47,612 nt of DNA from the NCBI GenBank assembly GCA_017941505.1, contig JAGAWH010000129.1, positions 1 to 47,612 of the forward strand, given 5' to 3'. Origin of the DNA: Faecalicoccus sp. Lineage in GTDB: Bacteria > Bacillota_I > Bacilli_A > Erysipelotrichales > Erysipelotrichaceae. The position numbers and the translations under genes were made by a program. Below, in pieces: positions 1-7,444 of this stretch. Position 1 is the stretch's first letter. Every line of letters begins with the position of its first letter. The notes beneath the pieces were generated by a model. It searched no databases and was not told the origin of the DNA. It worked only from the letters and a program-made list of their open reading frames with translations.

Positions 1-75
1 CGATGTCGCATCCATGGAGATTGTCATCGTTTCAGAATCACAAGGAACATGCGCATCAGTATCACAAGTATGCAT

Positions 76-102
76 AAAAATAAGCGGGATTTTCCCGCTT
101 AT
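76..102 (-). terminator. Intrinsic terminator of the M3 peptidase gene
   Basis: A perfect 10-bp inverted repeat (ATAAGCGGGA / TCCCGCTTAT, 3-nt loop) at 80-102 is followed, on the minus strand, by a run of five T. It lies about 50 bases beyond the peptidase stop codon. On the plus strand there is no T-run, so it acts leftward. Confidence 0.85.
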
Positions 103-153
103 CATCGAACTATTTTGGGACATTTTCCCTTAATATTGACAGGGTTTTTTAGA

Positions 154-1848
154 TTAAAACTGAGTATCATCAATTTCATCCAGATAATTTTTAACCGTCT
201 TCATTACCGTATCTAAACATCCTTCATCAAAAGGAACCTTGAGATTTGCCGCATGAACAATTTCTCTAAATGTCTTCGTGCCGCCGATTTTACAGATGCA
301 CTTATAATCCTCTAAAACTTGAGGATCCTTATTTAAAGCTCTTTCCCACATCTGTAAAGCACATACCTGAGCTAATGTATAATCGATATAATAGAAAGGA
401 TCTAAGAAGATATGCAGCTGGCGCATCCACCATCCACCTCTTTCCAAAACATCGATCTCTTCATAATTTTTATGCGGAAGATATTGTTTCTCAAGCCTTC
501 TCCAAATTTCAAACATTTCTTCAATTGTCATATCCGGATGGGCATAGACCTCATGCTGGAAGTGATCGACAAGTACACCGTACGGAAGAAATTTAAGAGC
601 GCCGGAAAGATGTGAAAAATAATATTTTTCGGTATCTTCTTCAAAAAAATCCTTCATCCACGGATAGGTTAAAAACTCCATAGACATCGAATGAATCTCC
701 GCGCTTTCACTGGTCGGCCAGATGCAGTCAACTGGGACCACTTTTGAAGAACAATATGCCTGAAAGGCATGGCCTGCCTCATGGGTCAACACTTCCACAT
801 CCCCGCTTGTATGATTAAAATTTGAAAAAATAAACGGAGCGTTTTGCGTCGGAATAAAGGTGCAATACCCTCCGGCTGCCTTTCCCGGCTTTGCCTCTAA
901 GTCCAACAAATCATGATCCACCATATATTGGAAGAATTCGCCCGTTTGCGGATCTAACTGCTTATACATACGCAAAGCTCTTTTTACCAGTTCATCCTTA
1001 TCGTATTTCGGTGTTGGGTTTCCGCTTTCAAATTCATATTTTTCATCCCAGGCATATAAAGTATCGTATCCCAGACGTTTTCTCTGCCTTTCATATAATT
1101 CGTTACAAATCGGTACCACAGAATCAAGAATCTGTTTACGATAACCTCCTACATCATTTTGATCATAATCAAAACGATTCATTCTGAGATACCCTAATTC
1201 AATATAATTTTCAAAACCGAGTTTTTGTGCCATGGTGTTGCGGACCTTGACAAGACCGGTAAAGATATCGCCTAATTCTTTTTCATTTTCGGCAAACCAA
1301 TCCCAATAGGCCTTCACTGCCCTTTTGCGGACATCACGGTCTTTATCGCTCATTTTGACATCCAGTCCGGCTAAGGTATACGTTTGGCCGTCAAATTCAA
1401 TCTGCGCCGAAGCAACTAACTGCTGATATGCACTTGCCAATTTATTTTCGGTCTGTAAATCTTCAATAATTGCCGGAGAGAAAGATTTTTCTTCCATTTC
1501 TTTCTGAAGAAAATATGTCTTTGGGATTTCTTGTTCCAGTTGTTCTTTAAACGGACTTGTCATCACAATTTTTCCTGCTTCTACAAAATCCTCCTGTAAT
1601 ATAGGAAGTTTTTCATTCCAATAATCATTTTCTTCTTTATAGTAAGTATCTAATGTGTTGACCGTATGACGGATACCGCAGATTTCCTGTAAACCGGAAA
1701 TTCTGCGGTTAATATCATCTAAATCTAAAAAGGCCCTTTTAAATTCTTCATAAGATTTCGCATTTTTTAATGTACTGTTTATTTCTTGAATCTGTTTTTG
1801 ATACATCTCAATATTTGGATGTTCATATGGATATTCATTAAACTTCAT
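154..1848 (-). CDS. M3 family oligoendopeptidase (zinc metallopeptidase)
   Basis: Cytoplasmic zinc peptidase that cleaves short peptides, of the thimet/PepF-like M3 family. The zinc site HEAGH is visible at about residues 359-363 counted from the upstream ATG (1857), inside an EVLTHEAGHAFQ context typical of M3, with the expected all-helical flanks. Length (about 564 aa) is normal for the shorter, non-PepF branch of M3 oligoendopeptidases. Start choice: an ATG at 1857 directly abuts AAGGAG, but the in-frame ATG at 1848 (MKFNEYPYE) has that Shine-Dalgarno at ideal spacing, so I use 1848. Monocistronic: a divergent gene lies upstream and an intrinsic terminator downstream. Family assignment is firm; substrate is not known. 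Confidence 0.93.
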   Translation of the reverse strand: MKFNEYPYEHPNIEMYQKQIQEINSTLKNAKSYEEFKRAFLDLDDINRRISGLQEICGIRHTVNTLDTYYKEENDYWNEKLPILQEDFVEAGKIVMTSPFKEQLEQEIPKTYFLQKEMEEKSFSPAIIEDLQTENKLASAYQQLVASAQIEFDGQTYTLAGLDVKMSDKDRDVRKRAVKAYWDWFAENEKELGDIFTGLVKVRNTMAQKLGFENYIELGYLRMNRFDYDQNDVGGYRKQILDSVVPICNELYERQRKRLGYDTLYAWDEKYEFESGNPTPKYDKDELVKRALRMYKQLDPQTGEFFQYMVDHDLLDLEAKPGKAAGGYCTFIPTQNAPFIFSNFNHTSGDVEVLTHEAGHAFQAYCSSKVVPVDCIWPTSESAEIHSMSMEFLTYPWMKDFFEEDTEKYYFSHLSGALKFLPYGVLVDHFQHEVYAHPDMTIEEMFEIWRRLEKQYLPHKNYEEIDVLERGGWWMRQLHIFLDPFYYIDYTLAQVCALQMWERALNKDPQVLEDYKCICKIGGTKTFREIVHAANLKVPFDEGCLDTVMKTVKNYLDEIDDTQF

Positions 1849-1891
1849 TTCAATCATCTCCTTGAATATGGATATTTTACATCAACTTGAC

Positions 1892-1897
1892 TATAAT
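1892..1897 (+). promoter_or_regulatory. -10 box placing the transcript start at the ATG of the DUF5662-like gene
   Basis: TATAAT at 1892-1897 with a poor -35 (TGGATA, 1869-1874, 17-bp spacer). The ATG at 1905 is 7 bases after the -10, so a transcript from here would have essentially no leader. No Shine-Dalgarno is seen. Confidence 0.45.
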
Positions 1898-1904
1898 AAT
1901 AAAC

Positions 1905-2438
1905 ATGAATAAAGTAATAGGACATTTAAAAACAATTAATGAACACAAAAAGATGGTCACAAAGTTATGTTTTCGATGCCATCTCTATAAACAGGGAATC
2001 AAACACGACCTGTCCAAATATTCTCCTATTGAATTAAAGACCGGATTCCATTACTATCAGGGATTTCGCTCTCCGATTGATAAAGAAAAAGAAGAAAAAG
2101 GATATTCCTTAGGATGGCTCCATCATAAAGGAAGAAACCCTCACCATTGGGAATATTGGCTGGATTTCAACAAAGATGGCTTATATGCCTGCAAGATGCC
2201 GACCAATTATGTCATCGAAATGTTCTGTGACAGAGTGGCCGCCAGCATGATCTATCAAAAAGACAAATATACCGACCGCAGTGCTTTAGATTACTATTTA
2301 AACGGTAGAAGCTATGTGGTGATTCATCCTGATACCGACCGTCTGATCCTGCATATGTTGACTTATTTAGCTAATAATGGCTTGGATAAGACCATCGAAC
2401 ATATCGTAAATGATATTAAAGATAGAGATTATCATTAA
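1905..2438 (+). CDS. DUF5662-like conserved hypothetical protein
   Basis: About 177 aa, rich in His and aromatic residues, with conserved-looking motifs HLKTINEHKKMV, GIKHDLSKYSP and GWLHHKGRNPHHWEYW. The pattern matches the uncharacterised DUF5662 family common in Firmicutes; the regularly placed H and D residues suggest metal binding, but no activity is established. The open frame begins at a TTG (1887); I prefer the ATG at 1905 because a TATAAT box occupies 1892-1897. It is the only plus-strand gene on the left side, so it opposes the direction of replication, and it converges on glmS with 21 bases between stop codons. Confidence 0.7.
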   Translation: MNKVIGHLKTINEHKKMVTKLCFRCHLYKQGIKHDLSKYSPIELKTGFHYYQGFRSPIDKEKEEKGYSLGWLHHKGRNPHHWEYWLDFNKDGLYACKMPTNYVIEMFCDRVAASMIYQKDKYTDRSALDYYLNGRSYVVIHPDTDRLILHMLTYLANNGLDKTIEHIVNDIKDRDYH

Positions 2439-2466
2439 AAAAGGAATAGAGATTTCTCTCTATTCC
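2437..2466 (-). terminator. Intrinsic terminator of glmS
   Basis: GGAATAGAGA / TCTCTATTCC (10 bp, 4-nt loop, 2443-2466), followed on the minus strand by TTTTTT. The glmS stop codon is inside the stem. No T-run follows on the plus strand, so the convergent DUF5662-like gene has no obvious terminator of its own. Confidence 0.85.
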
Positions 2467-4271
2467 ACAGTCACCGATTTGGCAAGGTTGCGTGGTTTAT
2501 CCACATCGCAGCCTTTTTCTTTTGCGGCATAATATGCGATTTCCTGTAACAGGATTGTTACCGGAATGCAGGCTAAGATTGGATGTACCTGCGGTACATA
2601 TAATACTCTTTCAAAGCCGGTTACATCCTGTCCGCGATAGGTAATTAAAATCACCTTTGAACCGCGTGCAATCGTCTCTTCAATATTGGAGATTGTCTTG
2701 GCGGCCACATCCGGCTGGGTCGCCAGAGCCACTACAACGGTATCTTTTTCAATTAATGCGATCGGGCCGTGTTTTAATTCTCCGGCGAAATACGCATCGG
2801 CATGAATATAAGAAATTTCCTTTAATTTAAGCGCACCTTCCAAAACGCTGAAATAGTCTAACTGTCTTCCGATAAAGTAAGCATCCTTCTGTTCTTTCAA
2901 CAATAAGGCATATTCCTTTACCGTATCATGCATATCCAACATCTGTTTGACATATTCCGGCATCTTCTTTAAGTCCTGAATCAAATCTTTGGCACAATCC
3001 GGAATTCTTCCAACCAATTCTGTTAACTTTAATACAAGACATACCAACAATACCAGCTGTGTGGTATAAGCTTTTGTACTGGCCACCGCAATTTCCGGTC
3101 CGGCTGCTGTATATAAAGTCACATCGGATAATCGCGATAGAGAAGAGCCTAATACGTTGGTAATGGATAAAGTTGAGGCATGATTGGCCTTGGCAAGCTT
3201 CATCGCTGCCAGAGTATCCGCAGTTTCTCCGGATTGGGATACAAAGATACATAAGGTATTTTCATCCACGCGATAATCACCGTACCGATATTCGCTGGCC
3301 GGCATACAATACGCCGGAATATCGATCCATTTTCTAAATAAGGCATGAGCATATAAAGAAGCATGATATGCCGTTCCGCAGGCGATAAAATAAACCTGAT
3401 TCAATTTTTTCCAATCCATCGGTAAATCTTTGATTTCCGGAATCGAAATTCCGTAATCAAATCTTCCGCGTAATGTTTCGCTGATCACATAAGGCTGTTC
3501 ATACATTTCCTTTTCCATAAATGTATCAAAACCGCCCTTTTGAGCTGCCTGCATATCATAAGGAATATGAATCCACTTCGGTTCAACCGGCTTTCCTTCA
3601 AAAGTAAATACCTGAATACCCTCCGGTTTTAAAATGGCCATCTGTTTATCTTCTAAAGCACAGATATCCTTTGTATAATTTAAAACCGCCGGAATATCAC
3701 TGGCACAAAAAGATGCGCCTTCAATATGCCCTAATACCATCGGGCTTTCTTTTTTGGCAACATAGATACAATCCGGACTGTCTACCGATGCCACACAAAG
3801 GGCAAAGCTTCCCTCCAGGTAGGCAACGGTATGTTTTAAAGCCTCAAACATATCACCGCGATAATAGTAATCAATTAAATGTACGATCACCTCGCTGTCC
3901 GTCTGGGATACAAAATGATACCCATAGCTTTTCAACATGTCCTTAATGGTTTGATAGTTTTCAATAATTCCGTTATGAACAATTGAAATCGTATTGGATC
4001 CGTTGGTATGGGGATGGGAATTCATATTGCTGGGGATACCGTGGGTAGCCCACCTGGTATGTCCGATTCCTGTTGTCTGAGGATAATGTCCTTGATCCAG
4101 CTGTTCCTTTAAATTGGTGAGTCTTCCCTTTTCCTTCACCGTATACAAAGTCTTGTCATCTACCAGGGTTACGCCGGCTGAATCATATCCACGATACTCC
4201 AGCTTTTCCAAACCCTGCAACAAAAAGGATAAAGCTTCTGCTTTACCGGTATATGCAGTAATTCCGCACAT
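2460..4271 (-). CDS. glmS: Glutamine-fructose-6-phosphate aminotransferase (isomerizing)
   Basis: Makes glucosamine-6-phosphate from fructose-6-phosphate and glutamine, the first step of UDP-GlcNAc and hence peptidoglycan synthesis; cytosolic. The protein starts MCGITAYTG, so Cys2 becomes the N-terminal nucleophile of the class II glutaminase domain (roughly residues 2-220, with LEYRGYDSAG and HTRWATHG). Two SIS sugar-isomerase domains follow (CGTAYHA, SQSGETADT, STKAYTTQ, GELKHGPIALIE) and the protein ends with the usual DKPRNLAKSVTVE. Length 603 aa is standard. The open frame continues 51 codons upstream, but that stretch is the ribozyme RNA and not protein. GGAGG and a T7 tract directly precede the ATG. 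Expression should fall when GlcN6P is high, through ribozyme cleavage. Confidence 0.98.
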   Translation of the reverse strand: MCGITAYTGKAEALSFLLQGLEKLEYRGYDSAGVTLVDDKTLYTVKEKGRLTNLKEQLDQGHYPQTTGIGHTRWATHGIPSNMNSHPHTNGSNTISIVHNGIIENYQTIKDMLKSYGYHFVSQTDSEVIVHLIDYYYRGDMFEALKHTVAYLEGSFALCVASVDSPDCIYVAKKESPMVLGHIEGASFCASDIPAVLNYTKDICALEDKQMAILKPEGIQVFTFEGKPVEPKWIHIPYDMQAAQKGGFDTFMEKEMYEQPYVISETLRGRFDYGISIPEIKDLPMDWKKLNQVYFIACGTAYHASLYAHALFRKWIDIPAYCMPASEYRYGDYRVDENTLCIFVSQSGETADTLAAMKLAKANHASTLSITNVLGSSLSRLSDVTLYTAAGPEIAVASTKAYTTQLVLLVCLVLKLTELVGRIPDCAKDLIQDLKKMPEYVKQMLDMHDTVKEYALLLKEQKDAYFIGRQLDYFSVLEGALKLKEISYIHADAYFAGELKHGPIALIEKDTVVVALATQPDVAAKTISNIEETIARGSKVILITYRGQDVTGFERVLYVPQVHPILACIPVTILLQEIAYYAAKEKGCDVDKPRNLAKSVTVE

Positions 4272-4300
4272 AAAAAAACCTCCATTTCTCATCATGGAGG
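4272..4300 (-). promoter_or_regulatory. Terminator-like hairpin containing the glmS Shine-Dalgarno
   Basis: On the minus strand CCTCCAT (8-nt loop) ATGGAGG at 4279-4300 is followed by seven T and then immediately by the ATG of glmS. The 3' arm is the only good Shine-Dalgarno. The structure therefore looks both like an intrinsic terminator and like an RBS lock; which of the two it is cannot be told from sequence. Confidence 0.7.
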
Positions 4301-4304
4301 ATAC

Positions 4305-4435
4305 CAAGCGGTTCTGTTCAATCTTCACAGACTGTTTTTGTCCGCTTTTTAAAGGTCGTATCAACCTCCGGGTCACCCGCCGAATCTTTCGAAAAACCCG
4401 GTCCTCGTCAACTTGAAAATTCAAGTCCAGGCGCT
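4305..4435 (-). ncRNA. glmS ribozyme (GlcN6P-responsive self-cleaving RNA)
   Basis: The minus-strand RNA reads A|GCGCCTGGACTTGAA at the cleavage site (between 4435 and 4434), then the GACGAGGACCGGG...CGGCGGGTGACCCGG core and GGTTGATACGACC, ending with a GCGGAC...ACCGC paired element. These match the glmS ribozyme consensus (P1, P2, pseudoknots, P3/P4). Known role of the family: GlcN6P is the cofactor for cleavage, after which the glmS mRNA is degraded. Position directly upstream of glmS confirms it. Confidence 0.95.
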
Positions 4436-4466
4436 ATCATATACTTTTCTCCATGATACAGAAATA

Positions 4467-4494
4467 ATTATAATGAAAACTAATTTTCATTCAA
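4467..4494 (-). promoter_or_regulatory. glmS promoter
   Basis: TATAAT (plus-strand 4467-4472) with TTGAAT (4489-4494) and a 16-bp spacer on the minus strand. The predicted start near 4460 leaves about 25 nt before the ribozyme cleavage site. Confidence 0.7.
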
Positions 4495-4515
4495 GAAAAC
4501 ATTTTCAAAAACAAT

Positions 4516-4542
4516 GAAAAAAAGAAGCATTTTATGCTTCTT
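4516..4542 (-). terminator. Intrinsic terminator of the rsmG-parA-parB operon
   Basis: AAGAAGCAT / ATGCTTCTT (9 bp, 3-nt loop, 4522-4542) with a run of T on the minus strand, six bases beyond the parB stop codon. Confidence 0.88.
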
Positions 4543-4547
4543 AAATA

Positions 4548-5414
4548 TTATTCATCCAACAAATTCAACACTTCCAGAATACGGTTTAAATCTTCAATAT
4601 CCTCATAATGGATAGAAACCGAATGCGAAGAAATATTGACCGGTGTCTGGAAATATTCCTCCAGCTTTTCTTTTACGGCCAGTACATAAGGATCTGACTT
4701 TTTCTCATCGACAGGCTTCGGTTTTAATTCTTCTTTGACAAGCTGTTCCACTTTTCGAACCGATAAACCCTGCTGATAAATCTGTCCGGCAATCTTTACC
4801 ATCTTTTGATCATCTCGCAGCCCTAACAATGCCCTGGCATGTCCCATAGATAATTTCTTTTCCACAACCATCTGCTGCACAGGTTCCGGAAGCTTCAATA
4901 AGCGAAGAATGTTTGTGATATGTTCACGGGATTTTCCGACACGATTGGCAAGCTGCTCTTGCGTATATCCTAATCGTTGAATCAACTGCTCATACGCCTT
5001 CGCTTCTTCAATTCCGTTCAAATCTTCTCTCTGGATATTTTCCAGAAGCGCTACTTCCATCATCTGCTGGTCGTCCATCTCTACGACAATCGCAGGAATT
5101 TCTGTATGTCCGGCCAATTTTGATGCTCTTAATCTTCTTTCACCGGTAATTAAATCATATCCCTGAATGGATTTTTTTACTAAAACCGGTGTAAACACTC
5201 CATGTTGACGGATGGATTGACTTAACTCCTGCAAAGATTCATCATCAAATACCTTTCTTGGCTGATAAGGGTTAGGACGAATGGAATCCACCGGCAGCTT
5301 TAACTGCTGCTGGGATTCTGTCTGTGTATTCCCGTTTTGAATGTCATCAAGAACCTTAGAAATGTCTTCTCCGAATATGGAATCCAAACCTCTTCCTAAA
5401 CGATTATTTGACAT
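4548..5414 (-). CDS. parB: Chromosome partitioning protein ParB (Spo0J), CTPase clamp
   Basis: Binds parS sites near the origin, spreads as a CTP-dependent DNA clamp, and works with ParA and SMC in origin segregation. Visible: N-terminal LGRGLDSIFGE; ParB/Srx domain starting LPVDSIRPNPYQPRK (about 40-54); the CTP-binding GERRLRA (91-97); ENIQRED (125-131); helix-turn-helix TQEQLANRVGKSREHITNIL (151-170); C-terminal dimerisation region. 288 aa is typical. It starts 6 bases after parA ends with its RBS (GGGGAGGT) in the parA tail, and its gene ends at a strong terminator. A perfect parS lies in dnaX at 43818. Confidence 0.97.
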   Translation of the reverse strand: MSNNRLGRGLDSIFGEDISKVLDDIQNGNTQTESQQQLKLPVDSIRPNPYQPRKVFDDESLQELSQSIRQHGVFTPVLVKKSIQGYDLITGERRLRASKLAGHTEIPAIVVEMDDQQMMEVALLENIQREDLNGIEEAKAYEQLIQRLGYTQEQLANRVGKSREHITNILRLLKLPEPVQQMVVEKKLSMGHARALLGLRDDQKMVKIAGQIYQQGLSVRKVEQLVKEELKPKPVDEKKSDPYVLAVKEKLEEYFQTPVNISSHSVSIHYEDIEDLNRILEVLNLLDE

Positions 5415-5420
5415 TAGAGA

Positions 5421-6194
5421 TTACCTCCCCTCGTTTCTTTTTAAAAATTCGTTGGTTACTTCCGCATATGCCTTTGCTCCACTGCAGCTTACATCGTATT
5501 CAAAGATCGAAACGCCGCGGCTCGGTGCTTCACTTAAACGGATATTTCGCGGAATATTGTTTTGATATACCTGCTGCCCGAAATTTTGGCGAACTTCCTG
5601 GGATACCTCTACACTCAATCTGGTTCGAATATCAAACATCGTCATCAAAATTCCTTCAATTTTTAGATTCGGATTGTACAGCTTCTGTACCAGTCGAATG
5701 GTTAAAAGAAGCTGTGTAACACCTTCCAGCGCATAATATTCACACTGTACCGGAATTAATACGCTATCCGCTGCTGTTAAGGCATTGGTGTTTAATAATC
5801 CAAGTGAAGGAGGACAATCGATGATGATATAGTCATATTCATCTTTAATTTCATTGATTTTAGAACGAAGCACCTGTTCTTTTCCGCGCTCCATCTTGTC
5901 CATTTCTAAATCCGCCCCGGCTAGTGAAATATTGGCCGGTAATATATCAATGTGCGGTGCATCTTTATGAACAATCGCATTTCGAATCGGATAATTATCC
6001 AACATCACATTATAGATAGTAGGCTGTCCCTTGCGCTCAATCGCAAGAAGTCCCTGGGATGCATTGCCCTGCGGGTCAAAATCCACCAATAATACTTTTT
6101 TTCCTACATAAGACAAACCACTGGATAAATTGATTGCGGTGGTTGTCTTACCAACCCCGCCTTTCTGGTTTGAAATCGCAACAATCTTTCCCAT
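5421..6194 (-). CDS. parA: Chromosome partitioning ATPase ParA (Soj)
   Basis: Deviant Walker-A ATPase that binds DNA non-specifically when ATP-bound and is released by ParB; in Bacillus relatives it also controls DnaA. The deviant Walker motif KGGVGKTT is at residues 11-18 (both lysines present), VDFDPQGNAS follows, and the Walker B is YIIIDCPPSLG. 257 aa is the usual Soj length. It starts MGKIVAISNQKGG just after rsmG ends (2-base gap), so rsmG-parA-parB is one transcription unit. Confidence 0.97.
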   Translation of the reverse strand: MGKIVAISNQKGGVGKTTTAINLSSGLSYVGKKVLLVDFDPQGNASQGLLAIERKGQPTIYNVMLDNYPIRNAIVHKDAPHIDILPANISLAGADLEMDKMERGKEQVLRSKINEIKDEYDYIIIDCPPSLGLLNTNALTAADSVLIPVQCEYYALEGVTQLLLTIRLVQKLYNPNLKIEGILMTMFDIRTRLSVEVSQEVRQNFGQQVYQNNIPRNIRLSEAPSRGVSIFEYDVSCSGAKAYAEVTNEFLKRNEGR

Positions 6195-6196
6195 TC

Positions 6197-6898
6197 TTAT
6201 TTCCCCCCTAAAGGCTTTTTCTTGATCATACCGAAATTGCGCGGATATTTATTTGGTGTTGATTTCACCTTTTCATAATAAATATTGACCCGGCTGGCAT
6301 TCTCCGATTCAAAAACCTCTTCTTTTATCATTTGTATACCTAGTAAATCAGCAGCAGTCTTAGCTTCAAGAACTTCCTCGTGTCCGTTTTTTCCTTTCAA
6401 TGCGATGAACGTACCGCCGACTTTCATCAAAGGAACACATAATTCCATCAATACCGGAAGATTAGCGACCGCTCTTGCGGTAACGACATCGTACTTTTCC
6501 CGATGATTTTTGGCATGGTCCTCCGCCCTTTCTGAAAGAACATGAATATTTTTAAGTTCCAATGCTTCAATGACCGCATTTAAAAACCGGCACCGCTTCT
6601 GAATCGGCTCAAGTAATGTCATAGATGCATTCGGATGAACAATCTTAACCGGAATGCCAGGAAAACCGGCACCCGAGCCTACATCACATAGAGAGGTAAA
6701 CTCCATTTCTGAAAAAGGAAGCAGAGAATCATAAAAATGTTTTTCCCATACCTCATTTTCTTCCGTGATTGCGGTTAAATTCATCTTTTGATTCCATTCC
6801 TGAAGCAGATGCATATATGTTTCAAACTGCCAAAGCTGATGATCATCCAGCTCTATGTTTTTATCTTTACAGGCAATAATAAATTCTTCTCTATTCAT
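6197..6898 (-). CDS. rsmG: 16S rRNA m7G527 methyltransferase RsmG (GidB)
   Basis: SAM-dependent methyltransferase that makes 7-methylguanosine at the G527 equivalent of 16S rRNA. The SAM site CDVGSGAGFPGIP is visible, as are the family motifs NLTAITE, VTARAVANLPVL and FIALKGKN. Two ATGs are possible, 6907 and 6898. I choose 6898 (MNREEFII) because it matches the usual RsmG N-terminus and because an extended -10 box (TGGTATAAT) covers the upstream ATG. There is no Shine-Dalgarno near either, so translation is probably leaderless. First gene of rsmG-parA-parB. The usual neighbours mnmE and mnmG are not in this window. Confidence 0.95.
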   Translation of the reverse strand: MNREEFIIACKDKNIELDDHQLWQFETYMHLLQEWNQKMNLTAITEENEVWEKHFYDSLLPFSEMEFTSLCDVGSGAGFPGIPVKIVHPNASMTLLEPIQKRCRFLNAVIEALELKNIHVLSERAEDHAKNHREKYDVVTARAVANLPVLMELCVPLMKVGGTFIALKGKNGHEEVLEAKTAADLLGIQMIKEEVFESENASRVNIYYEKVKSTPNKYPRNFGMIKKKPLGGK

Positions 6899-6905
6899 GT
6901 TTTTC

Positions 6906-6914
6906 ATTATACCA
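6906..6914 (-). promoter_or_regulatory. Extended -10 promoter of rsmG-parA-parB
   Basis: TGGTATAAT on the minus strand (TATAAT at 6906-6911, TG motif at 6913-6914) with no recognisable -35. A start about 7 bases on falls at or next to the ATG at 6898. Confidence 0.6.
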
Positions 6915-6969
6915 CACTTGCCTTCTGTTACTATATTCTTGTTTGAAGTGACATTATTTATGCCAAATT

Positions 6970-6995
6970 AAAAAAGTGACTGTTTACCAGCCACT
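6970..6995 (-). terminator. Intrinsic terminator of the zinc-ribbon gene
   Basis: AGTGGCTG / CAGTCACT (one G-U pair, 5-nt loop, 6975-6995) then TTTTTT on the minus strand, 8 bases past the stop codon. Confidence 0.8.
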
Positions 6996-7002
6996 ATTAT
7001 GA

Positions 7003-7398
7003 TTATCCAAATAATCGCATTAATCCATTCAACAAGATGGATGCTCCCGCACAGCCAAGACAAAGCGAAGCAGCACGTGGTTTTGAGGAACGCCATAAGA
7101 AATATAAAATTAATCCAACAAATGGGAACATGAAACTAAGCACAGCACAAACGATGGTCTTAACATCATATTTTTCCGGTTCACTTACCTGTGGATAAGA
7201 AGTTTCACTGTAAGCAGGCGGCTGTGAAACCGTTTCTTCAAACGTTGGTCTTTCTTCTACTTCATTAATTACCGGTGCTGGTTGAGATGGAATCTCCTCT
7301 TTTTCAGGTTGAATATCAAATGTGATTTCAGCACCGCAGTTCGTACAAAATTTCTGTCCTGGTTCGATTGGACTGCCACAATAGCTGCATACTGGCAT
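7003..7398 (-). CDS. Zinc-ribbon membrane protein of unknown function
   Basis: 131 aa in three parts: an N-terminal zinc ribbon with CSYCGSPIEPGQKFCTNCG (Cys 4, 7, 18, 21); a Pro/Glu-rich linker to about residue 76; and two hydrophobic segments (about 80-101 and 110-128) separated by RSSKPRAAS, ending MRLFG. This zinc_ribbon_2 plus short membrane module is common in Firmicutes and has no defined function. GAAAGGAG precedes the ATG. An extended -10 (TGTTATAAT, 7436-7444) overlaps the stop codon of the upstream teichoic-acid gene, so it probably has its own promoter although it follows that cluster. Confidence 0.85.
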   Translation of the reverse strand: MPVCSYCGSPIEPGQKFCTNCGAEITFDIQPEKEEIPSQPAPVINEVEERPTFEETVSQPPAYSETSYPQVSEPEKYDVKTIVCAVLSFMFPFVGLILYFLWRSSKPRAASLCLGCAGASILLNGLMRLFG

Positions 7399-7435
7399 AT
7401 TATATCTCCTTTCACTCTCGTATTCATTTGAGATT

Positions 7436-7444
7436 ATTATAACA
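7436..7444 (-). promoter_or_regulatory. Extended -10 of the zinc-ribbon gene
   Basis: TGTTATAAT on the minus strand, overlapping the stop codon of the upstream glycerophosphotransferase gene (7437-7439). No clear -35 is seen; it would lie inside that gene. Confidence 0.5.

Noticed and set aside
1..75. Frames open to the left edge: a minus-strand frame starting ATG at 75 (MHTCDTDAHVPCDSE...) and a plus-strand frame ending TAA at 75-77
   Set aside because: Seventy-five bases are too few to choose. The minus frame has no RBS because a terminator stands directly before it, and the plus frame has an odd His-rich composition. No gene is claimed.
4272..4424. N-terminal extension of glmS by 51 codons
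   Set aside because: This DNA is the glmS ribozyme; the mature enzyme needs Cys2 after MCG, so protein starts at 4271.
2497..7198. Perfect DnaA boxes inside glmS (2497-2505) and the zinc-ribbon gene (7190-7198)
   Set aside because: Single boxes; one or two TTATNCACA matches are expected by chance in 47 kb on two strands.
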